The notes under the pieces are model-generated. The model was not told where the DNA came from and ran no database searches. It was given only the letters and a program-made list of their open reading frames with translations. A program made the translations under genes and the position numbers. From Sphaerisporangium rhizosphaerae (GTDB taxonomy: Bacteria; Actinomycetota; Actinomycetes; Streptosporangiales; Streptosporangiaceae), in NCBI RefSeq assembly GCF_042665155.1, contig NZ_JBHTCG010000009.1, positions 221,967-285,966 of the forward strand: a DNA stretch of 64,000 nucleotides, read 5' to 3'. Below are positions 46,157 to 54,095 of this stretch, in pieces (the stretch's first letter is position 1; every line of letters starts with the position of its first letter).

Positions 46157-46875
46157 GCCCGCACCGCCGACAGCGCCTCCTCCAGCGTGAACGCCTGCGC
46201 GTACAGCGCCTTGCCGACGATCGCGCCCTCCACGCCCTCGGCGACCAGCGTCGACAGCGCCCGCAGGTCGTCCAGCGAGGACACCCCGCCGCTGGCGATC
46301 ACCGGCTTGTCGGTGCGGGCGCACACCTGGCGCAGCAGGTCGAGGTTCGGCCCGCGCAGCGTGCCGTCCTTGGTGACGTCGGTGACGACGTAGCGGGGGC
46401 AGCCGTCGGCCTCCAGCCGGTCGAGCACCTCCCACAGGTCGCCGCCCTCCTGCGTCCAGCCGCGCGCGGCCAGCGTGGTGCCGCGCACGTCCAGGCCGAC
46501 GGCGATGCGGTCGCCGTACTCAGCGATGATCTTGGAGCACCAGGCCGGGTCCTCCAGCGCGGCGGTGCCGATGTTGACCCGGCGGCAGCCGGTGGCGAGG
46601 GCCGCCGCCAGCGAGGCGTCATCGCGGATGCCGCCGGACAGCTCGACCTGGACGTCCAGCGCCGCCACGACCGAGGCCAGCAGCTCGCGGTTGGAGCCCC
46701 GGCCGAACGCGGCGTCCAGGTCGACCAGATGGACCCACTCGGCGCCCGCCCGCTGCCAGGCCAGCGCCGCGGCGAGCGGGTCGCCGTAGGAGGTCTCCGT
46801 ACCCGCCTCGCCTTGCACCAGGCGCACGGCCTTGCCGTCCGCGACGTCCACTGCGGGCAACAGCACCAGCGACAT
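46153..46875 (-). CDS. priA: Phosphoribosyl isomerase A (HisA/TrpF)
   Basis: ProFAR isomerase of the histidine pathway, 240 residues. The catalytic Asp residues are in LLPAVDVADGKAVRL and ITDVTKDGTL-like TDVTKDGTLRGPN. In actinobacteria this enzyme also serves as phosphoribosylanthranilate isomerase. No trpF is present beside trpCBA here, consistent with the dual role. ATG at 46875; hisF overlaps its end. Confidence 0.94.
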   Translation of the reverse strand: MSLVLLPAVDVADGKAVRLVQGEAGTETSYGDPLAAALAWQRAGAEWVHLVDLDAAFGRGSNRELLASVVAALDVQVELSGGIRDDASLAAALATGCRRVNIGTAALEDPAWCSKIIAEYGDRIAVGLDVRGTTLAARGWTQEGGDLWEVLDRLEADGCPRYVVTDVTKDGTLRGPNLDLLRQVCARTDKPVIASGGVSSLDDLRALSTLVAEGVEGAIVGKALYAQAFTLEEALSAVRA

Positions 46876-46879
46876 TGTT

Positions 46880-47218
46880 CTACGACCTCCGGTCGAATAC
46901 GACGGTGACGAGCACCGGCAGCAGCAAAAGGGACAACACCAGGACGCCCACCCGGGCCGCCCAGCCGCCGAGCAGCAGCCACGCGCCGGCCTGGACCAGC
47001 ACGAACAGCATCGCCACGACGGCGTTCTGCGCCTTGTGGCGCCGGGCGATCACGCCGCCCTGGCGGGCGACGCGGATCGGGCGGGGCACCGCCGCGGCCA
47101 GCCGGGCGCGCAGCCGGCGCCACCTGGCCCGCCGGGCCTCGCGCTCGGCGCGCAGTGCGGCCTGACGGGCCTGCTCGGCCGCCCGCTCGGCGCGGCGGCG
47201 GGCGCGCTCCTTGCTCAC
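46880..47218 (-). CDS. Small membrane protein inside the his operon
   Basis: 112 residues. The N-terminal half is extremely Arg/Ala/Glu-rich and probably a long charged helix (RARRRAERAAEQARQAALRA). Two adjacent membrane helices follow (about 66-84 and 88-106). No family recognised. It lies between hisH and priA on the same strand, 4 nt before priA, and so is likely co-transcribed with them. Confidence 0.75.
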   Translation of the reverse strand: MSKERARRRAERAAEQARQAALRAEREARRARWRRLRARLAAAVPRPIRVARQGGVIARRHKAQNAVVAMLFVLVQAGAWLLLGGWAARVGVLVLSLLLLPVLVTVVFDRRS

Positions 47219-47296
47219 CCGATCACCGCTAACCCGGTGAGCACGTGTGACCCGGTGAGCACGTGGCCGCCGGCCGTGACGACGCCGGACGGGGTC

Positions 47297-47926
47297 TCAC
47301 AGTGTGCCTACCCAGTTCCGCAGCAGGACCGCACCGGCGTCCCCGGACTTCTCGGGGTGGAACTGGGTGGCCATGAGCGGGCCGTTCTCCACCGCGGCGA
47401 CGAACGGCACGCCGTGCTCGGCCCAGGTGACCAGCGGCTGGCGGAACCCGTCGCCCGCCTGGAGCTCGAACTTGCGCACCCCGTAGGAGTGGACGAAGTA
47501 GAAGCGCGTGGCGTCGTCCAGCCCGTCGAACAGCACCGAGCCCTCGGGCGCCTGCACGGTGTTCCACCCCATGTGGGGCAGAACGGGCGCGTCCAGCCGC
47601 TCGACGACGCCCGGCCACTCGCCACACCCCTCGGTGTGCTCGCCGTGCTCGACCCCCTCGGCGAACAGGATCTGCATGCCGACGCAGATGCCGAGGACGG
47701 GGCGCCCGCCGGCCAGGCGGCGTCCGATGATCTGTTCGCCGCGCACGGCCTTCAGCCCGCGCATGCAGGCCGAATAGGCGCCGACTCCGGGGACGACCAG
47801 GCCGTCGGCCTCCATCGCGGCGTCGCGGTCGGCGGTCACCGTGACCTCGGCCCCGGTGCGGGCCAGCGCCCGCTCGGCCGAGCGCAGGTTGCCCGAGCCG
47901 TAGTCGAGGACCACGACCTTCACCAC
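47297..47926 (-). CDS. hisH: Imidazole glycerol phosphate synthase, glutamine amidotransferase subunit
   Basis: Hydrolyses glutamine and passes ammonia to HisF; 209 residues. Class I amidotransferase triad: Cys in LGICVGMQILF, His and Glu in QFHPEKSG. The oxyanion-loop PGVG motif is present (VVPGVGAYSACM). Three consecutive GTG codons (47929, 47926, 47923) leave the start uncertain by one codon; the middle one is best spaced from a GGGGG run. It overlaps the small membrane gene upstream. Confidence 0.94.
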   Translation of the reverse strand: MVKVVVLDYGSGNLRSAERALARTGAEVTVTADRDAAMEADGLVVPGVGAYSACMRGLKAVRGEQIIGRRLAGGRPVLGICVGMQILFAEGVEHGEHTEGCGEWPGVVERLDAPVLPHMGWNTVQAPEGSVLFDGLDDATRFYFVHSYGVRKFELQAGDGFRQPLVTWAEHGVPFVAAVENGPLMATQFHPEKSGDAGAVLLRNWVGTL

Positions 47927-48075
47927 CACAGCACCCCCGCGGTGATCGACAGCGCGGCGCCGACGCCGCACACGACGGCGCCGACGCGCATGCCCTGCTT
48001 GACGAAGGAGACGACCCCGCCGATCAGGAACAGGCCCAGGAAGACCATGGCGACGGCGGTCCCGTTGGAGCTCAC
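47920..48075 (-). CDS. 51-residue membrane protein between hisB and hisH
   Basis: A tiny gene supported on both sides by overlaps: its GTG shares a GTGA with the hisB stop and its end overlaps the hisH start. The product is two membrane helices (AVAMVFLGLFLIGGVVSFV and VGAVVCGVGAALSITAGVLW) joined by a short basic turn. It may be an accessory or simply a conserved hitch-hiker in the his operon; no known family is claimed. Confidence 0.8.
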   Translation of the reverse strand: MSSNGTAVAMVFLGLFLIGGVVSFVKQGMRVGAVVCGVGAALSITAGVLWW

Positions 48076-48692
48076 AGGACCCCCTTCGTGCTCGGCACGC
48101 CGGTGGCGCGCGGGTCGCGCTCGCTGGCGGCGCGCAGCGCACGGGCCAGCGCCTTGAACTGCGCCTCGACGATGTGGTGGGCGTTGCGCCCGTAGGGCAC
48201 GCGCACGTGCAGGCAGATCGCCGCCTGGGCGACGAAGGACTCCAGGATGTGACGGGTGAGCGTGGTGTCGTAGTCGGGCCCGATCATCGGGGCCATGCCC
48301 TCGGGCTCGGCGTGCACCAGGTAGGGGCGGCCGGACAGGTCGACGGTGACCTCCGCCAGCGACTCGTCCAGCGGGCACGAGGCGTTGCCGAACCGCCGGA
48401 TGCCCGACTTGTCACCCAGCGCCTCGCGGAACGCCGCGCCCAGCGCCAGGGCGGTGTCCTCGATGGTGTGGTGGGAGTCGATGTGCAGGTCGCCGTCGGT
48501 CTTGACCGTCAGGTCGAACAGGCCGTGCTTGCCGAGCTGGGCGAGCATGTGGTCGAAGAAGCCGACCCCGGTGGACACCTCGACCTTGCCGGTGCCGTCC
48601 AGGTCGACCTCCACCAGCACCGAGGTCTCCTTGGTCGTACGCTCGACGCGGCCGACCCTCGGCCTCGGCGCGCCCACGGCGGGACTGGTCAC
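48072..48692 (-). CDS. hisB: Imidazoleglycerol-phosphate dehydratase
   Basis: Dehydrates imidazole glycerol phosphate; 206 residues, monofunctional as in most bacteria. Metal-binding histidine motifs HIDSHHTIEDTALALG and GRNAHHIVEAQFKALARAL are intact, with FFDHMLAQLGKHG near the N-terminus. The GTG at 48692 overlaps the hisC stop (GTGA). Confidence 0.97.
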   Translation of the reverse strand: MTSPAVGAPRPRVGRVERTTKETSVLVEVDLDGTGKVEVSTGVGFFDHMLAQLGKHGLFDLTVKTDGDLHIDSHHTIEDTALALGAAFREALGDKSGIRRFGNASCPLDESLAEVTVDLSGRPYLVHAEPEGMAPMIGPDYDTTLTRHILESFVAQAAICLHVRVPYGRNAHHIVEAQFKALARALRAASERDPRATGVPSTKGVL

Positions 48693-49840
48693 GCGATTTC
48701 CTCCGGTTCGTCGCCTCCGGGGATCCCGGAGGCGGGGATGACGTCTGACACGGCCAATACGGCCGTCATGGCCTCGTGGAAGGCGGCCATCTCCTCGGTG
48801 GTGCCGACGGAGACGCGCAGCCACTGCGGCGGGCCGACCTCGCGGATCAGCACGCCGCGCGCGAGCAGCGCCTCCCAGACCGCGCGGCGGTCGGGAAAGC
48901 GGCCGAACAGCACGAAGTTGGCGTCGGAGTCGGCGACCGACAGCCCCTGCCCGCGCAGCCGCGCCACACAGGCGTCGCGCTCGGCGCGCAGCCGGTCGAC
49001 GGTGCCGAGCAGCTCGACGCGGTGGGCGAGGGCGACCCGCGCCGCCGCCTGGGTGAGCGTGGACAGGTGGTAGGGCAGGCGCACCAGCAGCAGCGCCTCG
49101 ATCACCGCCGGGTCGGCCGCGAGGTACCCGAGGCGCGTGCCGGCCATGGCGAACGCCTTGGACATGGTGCGGGTGACGATCAGCCGCGGGTTGCCGGGCA
49201 GCAGGGTGAGCGCGCTCGGCGTTCCGGTGCGGGCGAACTCGAAGTAGGCCTCGTCGACCACCACCATGCCCGGCGCGGCCTCCACGACCCGCTGGATCGC
49301 CTCCATCGGCAGGGCGGTGCCCGTCGGGTTGTTGGGGCTGGTCAGGAAGACGATGTCGGGCCGGTGCTCCTCGACGGCGGCCACGGCCTTCTCGGGGTCC
49401 AGCCCGAAGTCGTCCTCGCGGGCGCCGGCGATCCACCGGGTGGAGGCGCCGGTCGTGATGATCGGGTGCATGGAGTACGACGGCTCGAACCCCATGGCCG
49501 ACCTGCCGGGCCCGCCGAAGGCCTGCAGGATCTGCTGGAGCACCTCGTTGGAGCCGTTGGCCGCCCACACCTGCCCGGGCGTCAGGCCGTGGCCGAGATA
49601 GGCCGCGAGGTCCTCACGCAGGGCGACGGCGTCGCGGTCGGGGTAGCGGTTGAGCTCGGCCGCGTCGCGGCGCACCGCCTCGGCCAGGGCGTCCACCAGC
49701 CCGGCGGAGGGCGGGTAGGGGTTCTCGTTGGTGTTCAGCCGCACCGGCACGTCGATCTGCGGCGCGCCGTACGGCGAGCGGCCGCGCAGGTCGTCGCGGA
49801 TCGGAAGGTCGGCCAGGCGCACCAGGCCCGCCCCCGTCAC
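48689..49840 (-). CDS. hisC: Histidinol-phosphate aminotransferase
   Basis: PLP-dependent transaminase of the histidine pathway; 383 residues. The PLP lysine lies in TRTMSKAFAMAGTRLGY. Other markers are LNTNENPYPPS, SPNNPTGTALP and VVVDEAYFEFA. The C-terminal Arg region (WLRVSVGTTEEM) binds the substrate carboxylate or phosphate. GTG start, overlapping the hisD stop by 4 nt. Confidence 0.97.
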   Translation of the reverse strand: MTGAGLVRLADLPIRDDLRGRSPYGAPQIDVPVRLNTNENPYPPSAGLVDALAEAVRRDAAELNRYPDRDAVALREDLAAYLGHGLTPGQVWAANGSNEVLQQILQAFGGPGRSAMGFEPSYSMHPIITTGASTRWIAGAREDDFGLDPEKAVAAVEEHRPDIVFLTSPNNPTGTALPMEAIQRVVEAAPGMVVVDEAYFEFARTGTPSALTLLPGNPRLIVTRTMSKAFAMAGTRLGYLAADPAVIEALLLVRLPYHLSTLTQAAARVALAHRVELLGTVDRLRAERDACVARLRGQGLSVADSDANFVLFGRFPDRRAVWEALLARGVLIREVGPPQWLRVSVGTTEEMAAFHEAMTAVLAVSDVIPASGIPGGDEPEEIA

Positions 49841-51141
49841 CGGGCACCGCCGTCGAACCGCACGCGCACCGCGGCGCCGTGGGCCGGGAGATCTTCGGCC
49901 TCCGACAGCGCGTACACGTGGCCGGCGGCCTCCGCCAGCGCCTCGCGCGAGTAGTCGACCACGTGGATGCCCCGCAGGAACGCCTGCACCGACAGCCCCG
50001 AGGAGTGGCAGGCGCAGCCGCCGGTCGGCAGGACGTGGTTGGACCCGGCCATGTAGTCGCCCAGGGACACCGGCGCGTACGGCCCGATGAAGATGGCGCC
50101 GGCGTTGCGCACCCGGGCGGCGACCGCGTGGGCGTCGGCGGTCTGGATCTCCAGGTGCTCGGCGGCGTAGGCGTCGACCACCCGCAGGCCGTCATCCAGG
50201 GAGGACACCAGCACGATGCCCGACTGCCGGCCCGTCAGCGCCTCGGTGATGCGCTCGGAGTGCTTGGTGGCGGCCACCTGCGCGGGAAGCTCGCGCTCGA
50301 CCGCGTCGGCCAGAGCCTCGCTGGTGGTCACCAGCACCGCGGCGGCGATCACGTCGTGCTCGGCCTGGCTGATCAGGTCGGCGGCCACGTGGGCGGGATC
50401 GGCGGTGTCGTCGGCCAGCACGGCGATCTCGGTGGGGCCGGCCTCGGAGTCGATGCCGATGCGCCCCTTGAGCAGGCGCTTGGCGGCGGCCACCCAGATG
50501 TTGCCCGGGCCGGTGACCATGGTGACCGGCTCGCACTCTTCGGTGCCGTAGGCGAACATCGCCACGGCCTGCGCGCCGCCGACGGCGTAGACCTCCTCGA
50601 CCCCGAGCAGCGCGCACGCCGCCAGGATGGTCGGGTGCGGCAGCCCGTCGAAGTCGGCCTGCGGCGGCGAGCTGACCGCCAGGGACACCACCCCGGCCTC
50701 CTGGGCGGGCACGACGTTCATGACGACGCTGGAGGGGTACACGGCCCTGCCGCCCGGCACGTACAGGCCCACGCGGTCGACCGGGACCCAGCGCTCGGTG
50801 ACCGTGCCGCCGGGGACGACCTGCGTGAGGGTGTCGGTGCGGCGCTGGTCGCGGTGCACCATGCGGGCGCGGCGGATGGACTCCTCCAGCGCGGCGCGCA
50901 CGGCGGGGTCGAGCCCGTCCAGCGCCCGGGTGAGGGCCGCGGCCGGCACGCGCGTGGAGCCCAGCTCGACCCCGTCGAAGCGGGCCGTCCACTCCCGTAC
51001 GGCGGCCACCCCCCTATGGCGCACGTCGTCGCACAGGGGCCGCACCTTCGACAGGGCGGCCTCGACGTCGAGCTCGGCGCGGGGCAACACGTCGCGCAGG
51101 TTGCCCGGCAGGGAACCGCGCATGTCGATACGGGATATCAC
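49837..51141 (-). CDS. hisD: Histidinol dehydrogenase
   Basis: Last two steps of histidine synthesis: oxidises histidinol to histidine with NAD+. 434 residues, zinc enzyme. Conserved regions include GPTEIAVLADDTADPAHVAADL, QAEHD and the catalytic His/Glu segment TKHSERI through YAAEHLEI. The GTG at 51141 is 6 nt after a -10 TAGACT, so hisD probably starts a leaderless his mRNA. First gene of hisD-C-B-x-H-y-A-F. Confidence 0.97.
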   Translation of the reverse strand: MISRIDMRGSLPGNLRDVLPRAELDVEAALSKVRPLCDDVRHRGVAAVREWTARFDGVELGSTRVPAAALTRALDGLDPAVRAALEESIRRARMVHRDQRRTDTLTQVVPGGTVTERWVPVDRVGLYVPGGRAVYPSSVVMNVVPAQEAGVVSLAVSSPPQADFDGLPHPTILAACALLGVEEVYAVGGAQAVAMFAYGTEECEPVTMVTGPGNIWVAAAKRLLKGRIGIDSEAGPTEIAVLADDTADPAHVAADLISQAEHDVIAAAVLVTTSEALADAVERELPAQVAATKHSERITEALTGRQSGIVLVSSLDDGLRVVDAYAAEHLEIQTADAHAVAARVRNAGAIFIGPYAPVSLGDYMAGSNHVLPTGGCACHSSGLSVQAFLRGIHVVDYSREALAEAAGHVYALSEAEDLPAHGAAVRVRFDGGAR

Positions 51142-51147
51142 CGGACC

Positions 51148-51153
51148 AGTCTA
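51148..51153 (-). promoter_or_regulatory. -10 box TAGACT of the his operon (leaderless)
   Basis: TAGACT followed by 6 nt and the hisD GTG at 51141. It is back-to-back with the ybaK promoter in a 101-nt divergent region. Confidence 0.55.
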
Positions 51154-51230
51154 CGGAGGGTGGCGGCCCGCTCCGGCGAACGTCCGGCATTCGGGACGAA
51201 TCCTTTACATTGTAGATTTTGCCCTGCCGC

Positions 51231-51236
51231 TAGGCT
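51231..51236 (+). promoter_or_regulatory. -10 box TAGGCT of the ybaK-like gene (leaderless)
   Basis: TAGGCT followed by 6 nt and the GTG at 51243; no Shine-Dalgarno. Confidence 0.55.
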
Positions 51237-51242
51237 TGGGCC

Positions 51243-51743
51243 GTGAGCAAGACCAAGAGCAAGGGCGGCCAGGGCACTCCCGCCACCGTGGCCCTGGTCA
51301 AGGCCGGGGCCGAGTTCACCCTCCACCCCTACGACCACGACCCGAACGCCCAGGCCTACGGCGAGGAGGCCGCCGACGCCCTCGGCGTGGCCTACGAGCG
51401 CATCTTCAAGACGCTGGTCGCCGAGGTCGAGTCCGGGCTCGCCGTCGCGGTGGTGCCGGTCGCCGGCAAGCTCGACCTGAAGGCGTTCGCCGCGGCCCTG
51501 GGCGGCAAGCGCGCCGCGATGGCCGACGCCGCCAAGGTCGAGCGGGTCACCGGGTACGTCGTCGGCGGCATCAGCCCGCTCGGCCAGCGCAAGGCCCTGC
51601 CCACGGTGGTCGACGCCTCCGCGCTGGACCTCCCGACGATCTACTTCTCCGCCGGCCGCCGGGGCCTGCAGATCGAGACCTCCCCCGCCGACCTCATCCG
51701 CCTCACCAGCGCCGTCACCGCCCCCATCGCCAAGACGCCCTGA
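51243..51743 (+). CDS. ybaK: YbaK-type aminoacyl-tRNA deacylase
   Basis: Hydrolyses mis-acylated tRNA, typically Cys-tRNA(Pro); 166 residues. The conserved lysine of the active pocket lies in ERIFKTLVAEV, and the family loop in GYVVGGISPLGQRKALPTVVD. Single-domain, cytoplasmic. Monocistronic and divergent from hisD. Relatives also act on Ala- or Ser-charged tRNAs; Cys-tRNA(Pro) is the best guess. Confidence 0.93.
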   Translation: MSKTKSKGGQGTPATVALVKAGAEFTLHPYDHDPNAQAYGEEAADALGVAYERIFKTLVAEVESGLAVAVVPVAGKLDLKAFAAALGGKRAAMADAAKVERVTGYVVGGISPLGQRKALPTVVDASALDLPTIYFSAGRRGLQIETSPADLIRLTSAVTAPIAKTP

Positions 51744-51848
51744 CCTCCCCTCACCGTGACGGCGCTTGGCAACCCTTGCCGTCGCCGCGCGGCGTCGCGC
51801 CCCGCCAGACTGGCGGTGAGGTGCCGGGACGCAGCCGAAGGAGCCACA

Positions 51849-53261
51849 GTGACCGAGCTGTTCTACCTGTCCGCCGTCGAGATGCTGCGTCTGCTGCGCG
51901 AGCGGCAGGTCGGCGCGGCCGAGCTGACCGAGGCGCACCTGCGGCGCATCGACGAGGTGGGCGGCGAGGTCAACGCGATCGTCACGCTCACCGCCGACCG
52001 GGCGCTGGAAGAGGCCCGGCGGCTGGACGAGGGCTGGGCCCGCGGTCACTGGCAGGGACCCCTCCACGGCCTGCCCATCGCGTTCAAGGACCTCACCGAC
52101 ACCGCGGGCATCCGCACCACCTACGGCTCGCCGCTGTTCGCGGGCCATGTTCCGACCGCCGACGCTCTGGTCGTCCGCCGCGCCCGCGCGGCCGGCGCGG
52201 TGACGATCGGCAAGACCAACACCCCCGAGTTCGGCACCGGCTCCCACACCGTCAACGAGATCTTCGGCGCCACCCGCAACCCCTACGACACCGGCAGGAG
52301 CGCGGGCGGCAGCAGCGGCGGGGCCGCCGCCGCCCTCGCGGCCGGCCTGGTGCCGCTGGCCGACGGCTCCGACATGGGCGGCTCCCTGCGCAACCCCGCC
52401 TCGTTCTGCAACGTCGTCGGGCTGCGGCCGACCCCCGGACGCGTGCCCGACGCCTCACCGGCCGCCGCCTGGTTCACCCTCAGCGTGCCCGGCCCGATGG
52501 CGAGGACCGTCGGCGACGCCGCGCTGCTGATGAGCGTCATCGCGGGTTTCGCGCCCACCTCGCCGTTCGCGGTGCGCGAGGACGGCTCGGCGTTCGCCCG
52601 GCCGCTGGACACCGGCGTCCAGGGCCTGCGGGTGGCCTGGAGCCCCGACCTCGGCGGCCTGCCCGTCGACCCGCGCACCGCCGCGGTGACGGCGCGGGCG
52701 CCCGAGGTGCTGGCCGGCCTCGGCGCGAAGGTGGAACAGGTCCCTCTCGACCTGTCCGACGCCGAGGACGCCTTCCGCACCTACCGCGCCTGGTACTACG
52801 CGAGCACCTTCGGCGACCTGCCGCGCCGCCGGCTCGGCCCGAACGTCGCCTGGAACGTCGAGCAGGGGCTCAAGGTCACCGGCGCCGACCTCGCCCGCGC
52901 CGAGCGGCTGCGCAGCCGCCTTTTCCAGCGCATGAACGCCTTCTTCGAGACCTTCGACGTTCTGCTCTGCCCGGTCAGCCAGGTGCCGCCCTTCCCGGTG
53001 GAGCAGCCCTACGTCACCGAGGTCGACGGCACGCCGATGCCCGACTACCTGGCCTGGATGCGGTCGGCGTACTGGATCAGCGTGCTGCACGCACCGGCGG
53101 CGTCGGTGCCCTGCGGCTTCACCACCGACGGGCTGCCCGTGGGCGTCCAGATCGTCGGACGGCCGTGGGAGGACCTCACCGTGCTGCGGACGGCGCACGC
53201 CTTCGAGCAGGCCACCCACCACGGCGACCGGCGCCCGCCGCTCGGCTCCGCCGGCCGTTAG
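51849..53261 (+). CDS. Amidase (amidase-signature family)
   Basis: Hydrolase of 470 residues. The Ser-cisSer-Lys triad is readable: Lys in LPIAFKDLTDTAG, the cis-Ser in SAGGSSGGAAAAL and the nucleophile in DGSDMGGSLRNPASF. This is the same family as GatA, but the length, genomic setting and C-terminus fit a stand-alone amidase. The substrate is unknown. The GTG at 51849 has AAGGAG 5-6 nt upstream. Its stop overlaps the convergent membrane-protein gene by 4 nt. Confidence 0.93.
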   Translation: MTELFYLSAVEMLRLLRERQVGAAELTEAHLRRIDEVGGEVNAIVTLTADRALEEARRLDEGWARGHWQGPLHGLPIAFKDLTDTAGIRTTYGSPLFAGHVPTADALVVRRARAAGAVTIGKTNTPEFGTGSHTVNEIFGATRNPYDTGRSAGGSSGGAAAALAAGLVPLADGSDMGGSLRNPASFCNVVGLRPTPGRVPDASPAAAWFTLSVPGPMARTVGDAALLMSVIAGFAPTSPFAVREDGSAFARPLDTGVQGLRVAWSPDLGGLPVDPRTAAVTARAPEVLAGLGAKVEQVPLDLSDAEDAFRTYRAWYYASTFGDLPRRRLGPNVAWNVEQGLKVTGADLARAERLRSRLFQRMNAFFETFDVLLCPVSQVPPFPVEQPYVTEVDGTPMPDYLAWMRSAYWISVLHAPAASVPCGFTTDGLPVGVQIVGRPWEDLTVLRTAHAFEQATHHGDRRPPLGSAGR

Positions 53262-53983
53262 ACCGCGCCGGGCCCCGGCGAGGGCGGGCCACCGGAACCG
53301 TCCCGGCTCTGTGACGGGCCCGCGGCACCGTCCTGGCCGTGCGAGGACGGACCGGCCGAACCGTCCGGGCCCTGCGCGAGCGGACCGGCCGAACCGTGCG
53401 AGCGGGGACCGTCCGGGCCCTGCGGGGGCGGGCGGGCGTCCTGCGGGAAGGCGTACGGCTCCCCCGCGTGGAGCTCGCCCGCGTAGGGCTGGCGCAGCGG
53501 CGACTCGCGGTAGCCGTCGACCGACTCGATGATGCCGAAGACCGCCACGGCCACCAGCGGCCAGGCCAGCAGCACCCCGCGCGCCGTGACCGACAGCACG
53601 TTCACCGTGGCGCCGACGCTCGCCGAGCCCGGCACGGCCGCGGCCTGGATGATCGAGCCGCCGATCGAGGTGCCGACGCTGAGCGCGAGCCACCCGCCCA
53701 GCATGCCGCCGGCCGCCAGACCGGCCAGCAGGGCGAGCGGGCGCCCCTTGCGGGCGACCAGGTAGGCGACGATGCCGCACGCCAGCCCCGCCCCGCCGGT
53801 GATCACGGCGAACCAGCCGTCGGCCGCGATGAGGCTCTGCGTCGTGGGGTCGGCCAGCACCGGGCCGGTCTTGGTCACGACGTAGGGGGTGCGAGGGGCG
53901 AGGGCCGACCACAGGAACCCGGCCGCGATGCCGAGAAGCGCCAGCACGACGACGGTGAGCCCGAAATCTCGCGCCTGCCGCAC
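53258..53983 (-). CDS. DUF2567-like membrane protein with disordered tail
   Basis: 241 residues. About four membrane helices (near 9-27, 60-78, 83-105, 130-150) are followed by a hydrophilic C-terminal tail of about 80 residues made of Gly/Pro/Ser/Asp repeats (GPDG, AGPSSHGQDG). The layout resembles DUF2567-type actinobacterial proteins, a tentative match. No function can be assigned. Convergent with the amidase, divergent from murA. Confidence 0.75.
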   Translation of the reverse strand: MRQARDFGLTVVVLALLGIAAGFLWSALAPRTPYVVTKTGPVLADPTTQSLIAADGWFAVITGGAGLACGIVAYLVARKGRPLALLAGLAAGGMLGGWLALSVGTSIGGSIIQAAAVPGSASVGATVNVLSVTARGVLLAWPLVAVAVFGIIESVDGYRESPLRQPYAGELHAGEPYAFPQDARPPPQGPDGPRSHGSAGPLAQGPDGSAGPSSHGQDGAAGPSQSRDGSGGPPSPGPGAV

Positions 53984-54082
53984 CCGATCACCTCACCTGT
54001 CCCACCGCACTCGCGCGCGGACCACACATGGTACCGACGCGGGCCGCCCGGCGGCGCCTTAGGCCGGAGGCGGGCGCCCGGT

Positions 54083-54088
54083 TAGGCT
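54083..54088 (+). promoter_or_regulatory. -10 box TAGGCT of the murA-like gene (leaderless)
   Basis: TAGGCT ends 7 nt before the GTG at 54096; no Shine-Dalgarno. Confidence 0.5.
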
Positions 54089-54095
54089 GTCCCCC

